Below are positions 8,249 through 17,502 of a stretch of DNA of 64,000 nucleotides, in pieces. How positions within the stretch are numbered: position 1 is the first letter of the stretch; each line of letters opens with the position of its first letter. This DNA is from an uncultured Sulfitobacter sp. (GTDB taxonomy: Bacteria > Pseudomonadota > Alphaproteobacteria > Rhodobacterales > Rhodobacteraceae): positions 84,121 to 148,120 of the forward strand of contig NZ_CANNBM010000006.1 in NCBI RefSeq assembly GCF_947502895.1, read 5' to 3'. Below the pieces are notes generated by a model. It did no database searches, was not told where the DNA came from, and saw only the letters and a program-made list of their open reading frames with translations. The translations under genes were made by a program, and so were the position numbers.

Positions 8249-10167
8249 GCCTGATCCTTGCCCTTTTTGATCCGCGCCTCGGGCTGTACATCGCGCAGCT
8301 TGCGCTGTTGGGTCTTGATGCGGCCACGGTCGGCGGTTGGATAGGCCTCTAGTGGTGGTTCGCCTTCATAGAGTGCCTGTAGCATGACATCGCGTGCGAT
8401 GGGGGCCGCAGCGGTAGAGCCGCCGCCGCCATGTTCCACCAGTACTGCGCAGGCATAGCGCGGATTGTCATAGGGGGCATAGGCGACGAACAGAGCATGG
8501 TCGCGCTGCTCCCACGGGACTTCGCTGTTGTTGACCACGGCGGAGCGTACCTGACTGGTGCCTGTTTTGCCCGCCATGCGCATCCCGTCGGCGATGATGC
8601 GGCTGCGGTAGGCGGTGCCGCGCCTGTCGTTGACGACCGAATACATGGATTTGCGCATTTTGCGCAGGTTGTTTTCCTTCATCTCCAGCGGGGTGTTGCC
8701 CTTGATCGGTTCTTCGATCCCGTTGATGGATTTGACAAGGCGCGGTGTGACCTCGCGCCCTGTGGCAAGGCGCGCTGTCATCACAGCCAGTTGCATGGGC
8801 GAGGCCAGCATAAAACCCTGACCGATAGAGGCGTTTACGGTATCACCGATCACCCATTCCTCGCCGCGCTGGCGCAGCTTCCAGTCTTTAGTCGGTGTCA
8901 GCCCCGAATTGACAGAGCTGAGCGAGAGATCATGTTTGATACCGAGGCCAAAACGGTTGGACATCGCGGTGATCTTTTCGATCCCGACTTTGAGCGCCAG
9001 ATCGTAGTAATAAACATCGCAAGACCGTTTGAGCGATGTTTCCAGATCGACCCAGCCATGGCCCGAGCGTTTCCAGCAGTGAAAGCGCCGCCCGCCGACC
9101 TCTAGGTGGCCGGGGCAATAGACGGTCTCGTCCGGGCCGATGATGCCTGCCTCGATCGCGGCCATGGCTGTCATCATTTTGAAGGTGGAGCCGGGAGGAT
9201 AGGCACCCTGTACTGTTTTGTTGACCAACGGGCGGTATTTATCCGTCAGCAGCGGGTCGTAATCCTTGGACGAGATACCGCCGATAAAGAGGTTCGGATC
9301 ATAAGAGGGTGCAGAAGAGTTAGCGAGGATATCGCCCTTTTCGCAATCAATGATCACCACGGCGGCACTTTCGCCCTGCAGACGCGCTTGCACGTAGTTT
9401 TGCAGTTTTGCGTCGATGGTTAGTTGTAGATCGGCGCCTGACTGGCCTTCGCGGCGGTCCAGCTCGCGCATGACGCGGCCTGTGGCGTTGACCTCGACCT
9501 GTTTGGTTCCTGCAACCCCGCGCAGGGCGTTCTCCTCGCGGGCCTCGACGTTGATCTTGCCGATCTGGAAGCGCGGGATGCGCAGCACGGCATCGGGATC
9601 TTCCAGTGCATCAAGGTCTTTTTGGCTGACGCGGCCTACGCGACCGACCACATGCGCAAAATCCGAACCGCGTGGATAGACGCGTGTGCTGCCGACCTCG
9701 GGCGAGACACCGGGGAGTGCGGGCGCGTTTACCGATACAGCGCTCACGGCGTCCCAGCTTACATCCTCGGCGATGGTAACGGGGAGAAAAGGGGCAGAGC
9801 GTTTCAGTTCACGCAGGGCGTTTTCGGTTTCTTCCGGTGTCAGATTGATGAGAGTTGCAAGACGGTTGAGCACGTCCTCCATATTGCCGGCATCTTCACG
9901 GACCATCACAATGCGGTAGCTGGGTACGTTCTGGGCCAGCTGTATGCCGTTGCGGTCGAAAATCTCGCCGCGTTTCGGAGGAATCAGGCGGATGTTGATG
10001 CGGTTTTCTTCGGCCAGCAGGCGAAATTGATCGGCCTGATCGACCTGCAAATACCGCATACGTGCAGCCAGACCGCCCATAAACAATAGCTGCGCACCGC
10101 CCAATAGGGCAGCGCGGCGGCTAAGTTTCATGTGGCTTGCATCTGTTTCGGCGCGCGAACGTCTCAT
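8245..10167 (-). CDS. mrdA: Penicillin-binding protein 2 (cell-elongation transpeptidase)
   Basis: A class B PBP that cross-links peptidoglycan during elongation as the partner of RodA. A single membrane anchor lies near residues 18-38, followed by the non-catalytic dimerisation domain. The transpeptidase motifs are visible: GSTFKMM (SxxK, acyl-acceptor Ser), SCD in KRSCDVYYYDL (SxN-equivalent position, Asp in place of Asn as usual in PBP2) and KTGTSQ near residue 545. The ATG at 10167 follows a GAGG ribosome site and gives 640 residues; an in-frame start further upstream would run into mreD. Confidence 0.95.
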   Translation of the reverse strand: MRRSRAETDASHMKLSRRAALLGGAQLLFMGGLAARMRYLQVDQADQFRLLAEENRINIRLIPPKRGEIFDRNGIQLAQNVPSYRIVMVREDAGNMEDVLNRLATLINLTPEETENALRELKRSAPFLPVTIAEDVSWDAVSAVSVNAPALPGVSPEVGSTRVYPRGSDFAHVVGRVGRVSQKDLDALEDPDAVLRIPRFQIGKINVEAREENALRGVAGTKQVEVNATGRVMRELDRREGQSGADLQLTIDAKLQNYVQARLQGESAAVVIIDCEKGDILANSSAPSYDPNLFIGGISSKDYDPLLTDKYRPLVNKTVQGAYPPGSTFKMMTAMAAIEAGIIGPDETVYCPGHLEVGGRRFHCWKRSGHGWVDLETSLKRSCDVYYYDLALKVGIEKITAMSNRFGLGIKHDLSLSSVNSGLTPTKDWKLRQRGEEWVIGDTVNASIGQGFMLASPMQLAVMTARLATGREVTPRLVKSINGIEEPIKGNTPLEMKENNLRKMRKSMYSVVNDRRGTAYRSRIIADGMRMAGKTGTSQVRSAVVNNSEVPWEQRDHALFVAYAPYDNPRYACAVLVEHGGGGSTAAAPIARDVMLQALYEGEPPLEAYPTADRGRIKTQQRKLRDVQPEARIKKGKDQA

Positions 10168-10189
10168 GCTATCTGCCTCAATATCTTGG

Positions 10190-10822
10190 TCATGACCGCC
10201 CACCAAGGCTGTCGAGTTCCCCGGGTGCTGCGCGGCGCACGCCCATCAGCGAACGGGTGACAAGCACCACGGCGGGGTAGATCAGTATCGTAACCCCCAG
10301 TTCAAGCAGGCTGAGCCTGAGTTGTGGGGGCGGTATCAGCAAAAGAGATAGCACAATCCTGTTGGTCAGCAAAATACCTGTCAGCAATACCGCCACAGCG
10401 ACCCATTCGGCCCCGAAGGTAGCGTCGCGCAGGGTGCGGCTGCGGCCTTTGAGATTTTCACAGGCCAGCAGGGCCAGCAGCGCCCACAGACCGGGAGGGC
10501 GTTGCAGCAAAAGGTCAGCCAGCAGAAATATAAGCGCCAGCAGCAGTGTCGGCACATATTCGGGACGCCGCAGGGACCACGCAAAGGCAAAAGCGATCAG
10601 CAGGTCGGGTCCGATCAAAATGCGCTGGGTGCCTTGATCCAGCAAGGCGCGCAGACGCGCCTCGGCGGGATCAATGTTGGCCAGCGGGGGGGAGAGTTCG
10701 GGCGCGAACAGGCTGACGGGCTGGGTATCAATCGGGAGCAGGTGAAAGAATACGATCAGCAGGGCAAGGGCGGTGAACAGTGCACGCATGAGCCACAGTC
10801 GGGCTGGAGAAAGCTCGTCCAT
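10190..10822 (-). CDS. mreD: Rod shape-determining protein MreD
   Basis: An integral membrane component of the Rod complex that links MreC to the elongation machinery. The 210 residues form roughly five or six hydrophobic segments with short loops, including PPGLWALLALLACENLKGR in the middle. Sequence conservation in MreD is low, so the call rests on topology, length and its place between mreC (6 bases upstream) and mrdA (22 bases downstream). Confidence 0.88.
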   Translation of the reverse strand: MDELSPARLWLMRALFTALALLIVFFHLLPIDTQPVSLFAPELSPPLANIDPAEARLRALLDQGTQRILIGPDLLIAFAFAWSLRRPEYVPTLLLALIFLLADLLLQRPPGLWALLALLACENLKGRSRTLRDATFGAEWVAVAVLLTGILLTNRIVLSLLLIPPPQLRLSLLELGVTILIYPAVVLVTRSLMGVRRAAPGELDSLGGRS

Positions 10823-10828
10823 CGCCGG

Positions 10829-11746
10829 TTACTCGGACGCAGCGGCAGGACCCGCCGCTGCAACAGGATTGGCCGATGCTGCGGGTTCTCCTGTGGTAAT
10901 GACAGAAGGGCGATCAACCAGCGCGGTAGTGCCGTGATGGCGCAGCACACGCAGGAACTCCAGCCGCTCGAAATCGGCGGCCAGACGCACGCGCAAGCGG
11001 CCGCCAGGATCGGCGGCGATCTGCCCGATCAGCAGGCCGGCGGGAAACACACCACCATCGCCCGAGCTGATGACACGATCACCGGGGCGGACAAGATCGG
11101 GGTTTTCGAGAAAATCAATCGGCGGCGCGGCAGAGTTATCGCCAGCGACAATGGCGCGTTGGCCTGACGGCTGGATCACAGAAGGAATACGGCTGCTGGC
11201 ATCGGTGAGAAGGATCACGCGGGCCGTATTTTCGCCGACACCCGAGATGCGACCCACAAGGCCGATGCCGTCCATGGTGGCCCAGCCTTCAACCAAACCG
11301 TCGCGTGCGCCGACATTCAGCAACACCGACTGGCGGAAGGGCGAACCGCTGTCGGCCATCACGACACCCGTCACATAGGTAAGGCGTGGATCAAGGCGCA
11401 CCTTGTTGAGGTCGAGCAGGCGGGCGTTTTCCTGCTCTAGCTGCAGGGCGGCCTCTTTCCATGTTTGCATGCGGCGCAGTTCGCTGCGCAGTTCTGCGTT
11501 TTGTTCGGACAGGCGCTGGTAGCTCTGGAAATCGCGCAGCAGGTTGACCGCCCCTGTTACGGGTGCCATCGCCCAATCAAGGTTTGGCACAAGACTGTCT
11601 GTGACTTGGGCGCGGAAACGCTCAACCCGCGGGCTGTCGATGCGCCAGAGGATAAAGACTGCGGCGAGAATAAGCACCAGAACAGCGGTAAGCAGCCGCC
11701 GCAGCGGGCCTGTATAGTCGTTCGAGTTGTACTTGTCTCTGGCCAT
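10829..11746 (-). CDS. mreC: Rod shape-determining protein MreC
   Basis: A bitopic periplasmic scaffold of the elongasome. The 305-residue protein has a short cytoplasmic N-terminus, one membrane segment (about 16-36), a coiled-coil stretch with many Glu, Leu and Arg (LSEQNAELRSELRRMQTW, then LQLEQENARLLDL) and the beta-rich domain with VVMADSGSPFRQSVLLNVG and the highly typical GLVGRISGVGENTARVIL. The tail after about 270 is Ala/Pro-rich and probably disordered, which is common in Rhodobacterales MreC. Confidence 0.94.
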   Translation of the reverse strand: MARDKYNSNDYTGPLRRLLTAVLVLILAAVFILWRIDSPRVERFRAQVTDSLVPNLDWAMAPVTGAVNLLRDFQSYQRLSEQNAELRSELRRMQTWKEAALQLEQENARLLDLNKVRLDPRLTYVTGVVMADSGSPFRQSVLLNVGARDGLVEGWATMDGIGLVGRISGVGENTARVILLTDASSRIPSVIQPSGQRAIVAGDNSAAPPIDFLENPDLVRPGDRVISSGDGGVFPAGLLIGQIAADPGGRLRVRLAADFERLEFLRVLRHHGTTALVDRPSVITTGEPAASANPVAAAGPAAASE

Positions 11747-11788
11747 GCCGGCGTGAGGCCTTCCTAGCAGAGCGCCCCTGTGGCGCGG

Positions 11789-12835
11789 TTAGCTGTCGTA
11801 GTCGATAGCGTGACGCAACTGCTTTTCATACTCAAGGGCTTTGCCAGTTCCGAGGGCCACACAATTGAGCGGCTCATCCGCAACCGAGATCGCAAGACCC
11901 GTCTGTTCACGCAGCGCCAGATCAAGATCGCCCAGCAGCGCACCACCGCCCGTCAGCATCACGCCACGGTCTACGATATCGGCGGCAAGATCTGGTGGCG
12001 TTGTTTCCAGCGCGGTCATCACGGCCTCACAGATTTGCTGTACAGGCTCGGCAAGGGCTTCGGCAATTTGCGCTTGGGTCACTTCGATCTCTTTCGGAAC
12101 GCCGTTCAGCAGATCGCGTCCACGAATTTGCATTGAGGTGCCGCGCCCGTCGTCGGGCATACGCGCGGTGCCGATAGAAGTCTTGATGCGCTCCGCCGTA
12201 GTTTCACCCACCAGCAGGTTTTGCTGGCGGCGCAGGTAGCTGATGATCGCCTCGTCCATACGGTCACCACCGACACGGACCGAACGCGCGTAGACGATAT
12301 CGCCGAGCGACAGCACAGCGACTTCCGTGGTACCGCCGCCGATGTCTACAACCATGTTGCCTGTGGGGTCGGTGATGGGCATGCCCGCACCGATGGCCGC
12401 TGCGATAGGCTCCGCGATTAGGCCAGCGCGGCGTGCGCCCGCACTCAGCACCGACTGGCGGATTGCGCGTTTTTCAACGGGGGTCGCACCGTGGGGCACA
12501 CAAACGATGATCTTGGGTTTGGAAAAGGTCGAGCGTTTGTGGACCTTGCGGATGAAGTGTTTGATCATCTCTTCGGCGGTGTCAAAGTCGGCAATGACAC
12601 CTTCGCGCATGGGGCGGATCGCTTCGATGCTGCCCGGTGTGCGGCCCAGCATCAGCTTGGCATCCTCGCCCACGGCCAGCACTTTTTTCACGCCGTCCTT
12701 GACGTGATAGGCCACGACCGAAGGCTCGCTCAGGATGATGCCTTTGCCTTTGACGTAGACCAGCGTGTTGGCGGTGCCCAGATCGATCGCCATATCTGAC
12801 GAGAACAGGCCGCGGAGGTTACCAAAGATGTTCAT
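11789..12835 (-). CDS. mreB: Rod shape-determining protein MreB (bacterial actin)
   Basis: An actin-like ATPase that forms membrane filaments guiding wall synthesis. Actin-fold motifs are present: SSDMAIDLGTANTLVY (phosphate 1), VVDIGGGTTEVAVLSLG (phosphate 2) and GVMLTGGGALLGDLD (adenosine loop). I chose the ATG at 12835 because translation from it begins MNIFGNLRGLFSSD, the normal amphipathic N-terminus, giving 348 residues; the open frame upstream encodes nothing recognisable. First gene of the operon, so the promoter should lie between 12836 and 13015. Confidence 0.97.
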   Translation of the reverse strand: MNIFGNLRGLFSSDMAIDLGTANTLVYVKGKGIILSEPSVVAYHVKDGVKKVLAVGEDAKLMLGRTPGSIEAIRPMREGVIADFDTAEEMIKHFIRKVHKRSTFSKPKIIVCVPHGATPVEKRAIRQSVLSAGARRAGLIAEPIAAAIGAGMPITDPTGNMVVDIGGGTTEVAVLSLGDIVYARSVRVGGDRMDEAIISYLRRQQNLLVGETTAERIKTSIGTARMPDDGRGTSMQIRGRDLLNGVPKEIEVTQAQIAEALAEPVQQICEAVMTALETTPPDLAADIVDRGVMLTGGGALLGDLDLALREQTGLAISVADEPLNCVALGTGKALEYEKQLRHAIDYDS

Positions 12836-13015
12836 GTGGGGCAGCACCTTGCAAAATACGTCTATGCCCGCGACTCTGGCAAGTGCAAGCTGCGCCCTTA
12901 TAGGGGGGTGTGGCGTTGGATTAAAGGGCCGTTCACGCACATTCGGCATGATTGCGCCGCAGCATTCGGGGCGCTGGCAGGGTAATTGGTACCGCTAATA
13001 GGAAGAGGTTGGAAA

Positions 13016-13600
13016 ATGAAGAAGATACAAACACTTGGTGTGCATCATATCACGATGATGGGTGCGGACCGCCAGACCAGCATTGATTTCTGGGAAGGGG
13101 TGCTGGGTATGCCTTTTCTGTTTGACCAGCCCAATCTGGATGATCCTGACGAGGGGCATCTGTATTTCGATCCCGGTGACGGGCGCTTGATTACGATTTT
13201 CACAAACGAGGCGCGCAAGCGTGTGCATAGCCGCACGCCCATGGACGCAGGCTGTGTGCATCATGTGGCGTTCGAGGTGGACCGTGCGATGTTTGACCAA
13301 GTGCTGGCACGGCTGGAAGCGCGGGGCATCGGAAATTCGGGTGTCAAAGATCGCGGCTTTATGCACTCGATCTATTTCAAAGACCCGTTGGGCCTGTTGA
13401 TCGAACTGGCGTGCTATACGTTCATCCCGCCGCGCGGCAGCAGCCATGCCGAAGTGATGCTGGAGGCGCATAAGCTGCGCGTGGCGCGCGGGGACAAAGC
13501 GATTGAGCGGGAGCATCTGGCGGATGCATCCGTTATGATTGTCGAGCGGTCGCAGGGGTCGTTGAGTGAGGACCGCGGGCCGAAGAACCCCTATGGCTAG
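13016..13600 (+). CDS. VOC family protein, ring-cleaving dioxygenase-like
   Basis: A 194-residue protein of the vicinal-oxygen-chelate superfamily. It starts LGVHHITMMGADRQTSIDFW, with the first metal-ligand His; CVHHVAFEVD supplies the second and DPLGLLIELACY the Glu of the last strand. The spacing resembles PcpA/LinE-like dioxygenases or a two-domain VOC protein, but the substrate cannot be told. The ATG at 13016 sits behind GGAAGAGG, so I prefer it over an upstream in-frame start. It is transcribed divergently from mreB. Confidence 0.82.
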   Translation: MKKIQTLGVHHITMMGADRQTSIDFWEGVLGMPFLFDQPNLDDPDEGHLYFDPGDGRLITIFTNEARKRVHSRTPMDAGCVHHVAFEVDRAMFDQVLARLEARGIGNSGVKDRGFMHSIYFKDPLGLLIELACYTFIPPRGSSHAEVMLEAHKLRVARGDKAIEREHLADASVMIVERSQGSLSEDRGPKNPYG

Positions 13601-13692
13601 GGGCTGCACCGCAGCATCGGGCCGCTTTGGTGTTGCTAGAACGTCTTGCTCCGCCTTTTGTATGGTGGCCGCAGTGATGAGGGAGGCCCGAC

Positions 13693-14568
13693 ATGACTGA
13701 CCGAAAGCTGTACCTTGGTCCGCTAACGGACAACAGGCGATGGGACATGGTGAACATCCGCCGTGACGATGTGATTGTGGTCACACCACCAAAGTGTGGA
13801 ACCACATGGATGCAAACCATCGTTGCGCTGCTGTTGTCGGGTGATCCTGACGTCGAGACGGAACTGTCGGTTCGTATGCCGTGGGTCGATATCCGCTTTC
13901 GCGAGATGTCCGAGGTCGCGGAGCGGCTGGAGGCGATGACGCATCGGCGCAGTATGAAAAGCCACACACCAATGGACGGGCTGCCCCTGGCGGATCGCGG
14001 GCAGTATATCTGCGTGTTTCGCCACCCTCTTGATGCGCATTTTTCGTACCGCAGCCATATCCGGAATATTCCGATCACGTTTTTTGATGGCTGGTATCCC
14101 GAGGATGACACAGATGGCATCACATTTCGCCGGTTTCTGGATGGCGGGCCAGAGGGGTTTGATGGCGATGCCATGCCGTTGGCGCATATCGTGCGGCATT
14201 ACAAAGCGGCCAGTGCTGTCGCGGACCGCCCAAATGTATCGCTGTTTCATTACGCCGATATGACCCGCGATCTGGCAGGCACTTTTGCGCGGGTTGCAGC
14301 CTTGTTGGGTGTGGACCATCCGCCGCACGTAATGGCGCAACTGGTGCAGGCGGCGACATTCGACAACATGCGCGCCAATGCCACACGGTTTGCACCTTCG
14401 GGCGGCAAGGGGTTCATGCGCTCGGACACCGATTTTTTCCAAAGCGGAAGCAGCGGAAAATGGATCGGCACCCTGAGCGAGGAAGACCTCAGCGCCTATG
14501 ACTACCTGATGGAGGGGTATCTGTCCGACGAAGAGCGTGCCTGGCTGGAGTATGGCGATGCAGGTTAG
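13693..14568 (+). CDS. Sulfotransferase domain protein (PAPS-dependent)
   Basis: A 291-residue cytosolic sulfotransferase of the Sulfotransfer_1 family. The 5'-phosphosulfate loop PPKCGTTWMQTIVALL lies near residues 33-48 and the 3'-phosphate-binding segment YICVFRHPLDAHFSY near 104-118, with the catalytic-type His in KSHTPMDGLPL (about 93). The acceptor is unknown; members sulfate small alcohols, steroids, amines or sugars using PAPS. The start has a GAGGGAGG ribosome site. It appears to be a single-gene unit between a VOC gene and the NIPSNAP/ABM pair. Confidence 0.9.
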   Translation: MTDRKLYLGPLTDNRRWDMVNIRRDDVIVVTPPKCGTTWMQTIVALLLSGDPDVETELSVRMPWVDIRFREMSEVAERLEAMTHRRSMKSHTPMDGLPLADRGQYICVFRHPLDAHFSYRSHIRNIPITFFDGWYPEDDTDGITFRRFLDGGPEGFDGDAMPLAHIVRHYKAASAVADRPNVSLFHYADMTRDLAGTFARVAALLGVDHPPHVMAQLVQAATFDNMRANATRFAPSGGKGFMRSDTDFFQSGSSGKWIGTLSEEDLSAYDYLMEGYLSDEERAWLEYGDAG

Positions 14569-14591
14569 GGCGCGCGCGGGCCTTGCCTGCA

Positions 14592-14936
14592 TCAGCCGTG
14601 GCGGTCCTTGCTGTCTGTTGGTGCTTGCGCGCGGTCGAACATGCCGTAATCGCGGATCACATGGGCGATGCGCAGGTGGTAGTCGGTGAAGATACCTGCG
14701 CGTCCAGCAGATTGGGCGCTGCGGTGTTTGGTGAGGCGGCGCCAGTTGGCCACCGCCTCTTCATCGCGGAAAAAGGAAAGGGAGAGGAGTTTGTCGGGGT
14801 TGGTCAAGCTCTGGAAACGCTCGACGGAGATGAAACCGTCTACCTCATCGACCAAGGGGCGCATGAGGGCGGCCATGTCCAGATAATCGGATTTACGGTC
14901 GGGGTCGGGCAGCACTTCGAAGATAACGGCAATCAT
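14592..14936 (-). CDS. Antibiotic biosynthesis monooxygenase (ABM) domain protein
   Basis: A 114-residue dimeric alpha-beta barrel protein of the ABM/dimeric ferredoxin-like superfamily. It starts IAVIFEVLPDPD, has VDEVDGFISVERFQS and LSLSFFRDEEAVANWR, the pattern of ABM proteins such as YgiN-like quinol monooxygenases and haem-degrading IsdG relatives. The C-terminal 20 residues are polar and variable. The start overlaps the upstream NIPSNAP gene by 4 bases, so the two related-fold proteins are coupled and may act together. Reaction unknown. Confidence 0.82.
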   Translation of the reverse strand: MIAVIFEVLPDPDRKSDYLDMAALMRPLVDEVDGFISVERFQSLTNPDKLLSLSFFRDEEAVANWRRLTKHRSAQSAGRAGIFTDYHLRIAHVIRDYGMFDRAQAPTDSKDRHG

Positions 14937-15256
14937 GCGGGCGCTCCGTGGGGGGCGGAGGCGAGGGTGAGGAAGGTACGATCCTCGCGCAAGAGAAACC
15001 TTTCGGATTGAGCGAACTCATAGTTCTCGCGGCCCAGCGGATCAGCAGCAAGACGCGCGCGATAGGATTCGTATTCTGCCAGCGAGGGGATGTTGTAGAT
15101 GCCGTAGGCCAGGGTGGAGGAGCCTTCGTGGGGTGCGTAATAGCCCACCAGATCAGCGCCACAGCGCGGGATGGCTTGGCCCCAGTTGCGCGCATATTGC
15201 TGGAACTGGGCCTTTTTGGTGGGGTCGATCTGATAGCGGATGATACAGGTAAGCAT
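14933..15256 (-). CDS. NIPSNAP family protein
   Basis: A 107-residue ferredoxin-like alpha-beta protein. It starts LTCIIRYQIDPTKKAQFQQY, continues with LVGYYAPHEGSS and LAYGIYNIPSLAEYESYR, which is the NIPSNAP pattern. Cellular role in bacteria is not established. It is the first gene of a two-gene operon with the ABM protein and is divergent from the ArsR regulator at 15328, across a 71-base shared promoter region, which suggests that the regulator controls the pair. Confidence 0.82.
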   Translation of the reverse strand: MLTCIIRYQIDPTKKAQFQQYARNWGQAIPRCGADLVGYYAPHEGSSTLAYGIYNIPSLAEYESYRARLAADPLGRENYEFAQSERFLLREDRTFLTLASAPHGAPA

Positions 15257-15327
15257 GGCGTTTCCTTTTGTGTGATGCCCTTTTGTAGTCCGTTGCGCGG
15301 TGGCAATGCTTCGGCTACGGTCGAACT

Positions 15328-16014
15328 ATGAAAGAAGGTCCAGATATCGCCCGCATTGCGGCCCTGATCGGCGATCCGGCGCGCGCAAATATCCTGAGCG
15401 CGCTGATGAGCGGCAAGGCATTGACCGCGACAGAGTTGGCCCATGAGGCAGGTGTGACGGTGCAAACCGCCAGCGCGCATCTGGCCAAGCTGGAAGCAGG
15501 CGGGCTGACGCAGATGCGCAAATCTGGGCGGCACAAATATGTTTCGCTGGCGGGGCCGGAAGTGGCGGATGTGCTGGAAGCGCTGATGGGCCTTGCGGCA
15601 GGTACGGGGCATCTGCGCACGCGCACAGGGCCAGCTGACGGCGCGCTGCGCGAGGCGCGGGTGTGCTATAACCATCTGGCGGGCGCGCGGGGTATTGCGA
15701 TGTTTGATGCCATGGTCGCACGCGGGCATTTGCTGCAGGCGGATGATGACGTGACGTTGAGCGATGCAGGCGCTGCCTTTGTCACGAACTTTGGTATTGA
15801 TCTTGCGGCGTTGTCAAAGGCGCGCGCGCCTGTCTGCCGCGGCTGTCTGGACTGGAGTGCACGGCGCATCCATCTGGCAGGCGGTCTGGGCCGCGCGATG
15901 CTGACACAAATCGAGCAGCGCGGCTGGGCGCGGCGGCAAGCGGGCAGCCGCGTGGTGGCTTTTACCCCCAAGGGCCGTGCGGAATTCGACGCAGCGTTTG
16001 CGTTAAGGGACTAG
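15328..16014 (+). CDS. ArsR family transcriptional regulator with extended C-terminus
   Basis: The winged helix-turn-helix lies at about residues 7-85 (IGDPARANILSALMSGKALTATELA, then VTVQTASAHLAKLEAGGL, broken here only for length). After it come about 140 further residues, longer than the metal-sensing ArsR proteins of about 110. The C-terminal part holds CRGCLDWSARR (about 170), a conserved Cys pair that could bind metal or sense thiols; this is inference. It is divergent from the NIPSNAP/ABM operon, the likely target. Its 3' end faces the MORN protein gene across 48 bases. Confidence 0.88.
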   Translation: MKEGPDIARIAALIGDPARANILSALMSGKALTATELAHEAGVTVQTASAHLAKLEAGGLTQMRKSGRHKYVSLAGPEVADVLEALMGLAAGTGHLRTRTGPADGALREARVCYNHLAGARGIAMFDAMVARGHLLQADDDVTLSDAGAAFVTNFGIDLAALSKARAPVCRGCLDWSARRIHLAGGLGRAMLTQIEQRGWARRQAGSRVVAFTPKGRAEFDAAFALRD

Positions 16015-16062
16015 CATTGGTCCCGCTTTGACAAGGCGGAGTGCAGCACAGCAGCGGCGGTA

Positions 16063-17502
16063 TCAGCCGTCTGACGGGGCCTCTTGTGGTTCGGCGACAG
16101 GCGTGGCCAAAGCACCATCTTCCCAGTCGCCAGAGGCTTCTTCGCCCGTGGCATAGCGCATTGTGCCAGCGCCTTGGCGTTTGCCATCCTTGAACATGCC
16201 AACATAGATGTCGCCGTTGGCGTATGTCGCGGTTCCCTGGCCTTCGATCTCGCCGCCCGCCCATTCGCCTGCATAGACAAAGCCGCTGGCCATGGTGATG
16301 GTGCCTGTGCCTTCGCGGCGACCATCCTTGAATTCACCCACATACACGGTGCCGTCGGGATAGGTTGCTGTGCCAGTACCGTGGCGCAGGCCTGCTTTCC
16401 ATTCGCCTACATAGGTGCGCCCGTCACCGTAGGTGAGCGTCCCTACGCCTTCGTTGCGGGCATCTACGAAGCCGCCTTCATAGATCATGCCATTGGGATA
16501 TGTAGCGATGCCCTGTCCCTCGATCACGCCAGCGGCCCATTCGCCCTCATAGGTAGAGCCGTCGGGGTAGGTGATTTTGCCAATGCCATCTGCAAGGTTA
16601 TCGACGAACTGCCCCGTTTGCACCGAACCATCAGGATAGGTGACAGTGCCTGTGCCTTCGGCGCGGCCCTCGGCCCATTCGCCCTCGTATTTATAGCCGT
16701 CTGCACCCGTAAATGTTCCGATGCCGTGGCGTTGGTCGTTCAGATATGCGCCGACATAGACATCGCCCGCAGCAGTGGTGGAAGTGCCCGTGCCTTCGCG
16801 GCGGCCTTCAACCAGATCACCTTCATAAGTGTCGCCGTTGGCTTGTACGATCTTGCCTTTGCCATTCAGCTGACCGCCTGACCATGTTCCCTCCAGCGTG
16901 AAGCCTTCGGGATGGGTCAGCGTGCCGGGACCAGAGCGTGCGCCATTGACGACCGTGCCTTCATAAATGGCACCCTCTGCGTCTTTGATAACGGCTTGGC
17001 CTGTGGCTTGGCCGTCTACCCAATCCCCTTTGTACTCGTATCCTGCGGCTGTCGTGAGCACGCCCTTGCCGTGGCGTTTGCCCGCGCGAAAGCCGCCTTC
17101 GTACCGCTCGCCACTGGCGTGGATCGCCACACCTTGTCCAACGATGGTACCCGCCTGCCATTCGCCTTCATAGGTGCCGCCATCGGCCATGGTGATTTTG
17201 CCGATGCCTTCGGGTTTGCCTTTGGCAAAGTCGCCTTCATAGACCGAGCCATTGGGGAAAGTGGCGATTCCCTTGCCTCTGATCTCGCCCTCAACCCACT
17301 GGCCGCTGTACTGATAGCCGTTGGGCAGGGTGTAGGTGCCTGTGCCGTGTTGAAGCCCGTCTTTGAATGTGCCTTCGTACACGCCGCCATCGTCGTATTG
17401 CTTGCTCAGCACTTGGGTGTTCTGCGCAAAAGTGGGCAGGGCCAGCGGGGCAGCCAGCAGGGGGGCGAAAGCGGCAGCAAGAAGCAAGGTGCGGAAGGTC
17501 AT
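16063..17502 (-). CDS. Exported MORN-repeat protein (18 full repeats plus one partial)
   Basis: A 479-residue protein with a Sec signal peptide (about 1-26, cleaved after PTFA), then 18 consecutive 23-residue MORN repeats of the form YxGxWxxGxxxGxG, one partial repeat, and a short Pro/Glu-rich tail. MORN repeats form elongated beta-hairpin strips that bind lipid headgroups or act as protein spacers. The signal peptide places it in the periplasm or outside. The fifth residue of each repeat alternates Phe and Trp with one phase change. No enzymatic domain is visible. It is divergent from nadE. Confidence 0.92.
   Translation of the reverse strand: MTFRTLLLAAAFAPLLAAPLALPTFAQNTQVLSKQYDDGGVYEGTFKDGLQHGTGTYTLPNGYQYSGQWVEGEIRGKGIATFPNGSVYEGDFAKGKPEGIGKITMADGGTYEGEWQAGTIVGQGVAIHASGERYEGGFRAGKRHGKGVLTTAAGYEYKGDWVDGQATGQAVIKDAEGAIYEGTVVNGARSGPGTLTHPEGFTLEGTWSGGQLNGKGKIVQANGDTYEGDLVEGRREGTGTSTTAAGDVYVGAYLNDQRHGIGTFTGADGYKYEGEWAEGRAEGTGTVTYPDGSVQTGQFVDNLADGIGKITYPDGSTYEGEWAAGVIEGQGIATYPNGMIYEGGFVDARNEGVGTLTYGDGRTYVGEWKAGLRHGTGTATYPDGTVYVGEFKDGRREGTGTITMASGFVYAGEWAGGEIEGQGTATYANGDIYVGMFKDGKRQGAGTMRYATGEEASGDWEDGALATPVAEPQEAPSDG

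Noticed and set aside
15257..15327. GTAGTCCG ... CGGCTAC as an ArsR operator
   Set aside because: The arms differ by a one-base bulge and are far apart; too weak to list as a site.
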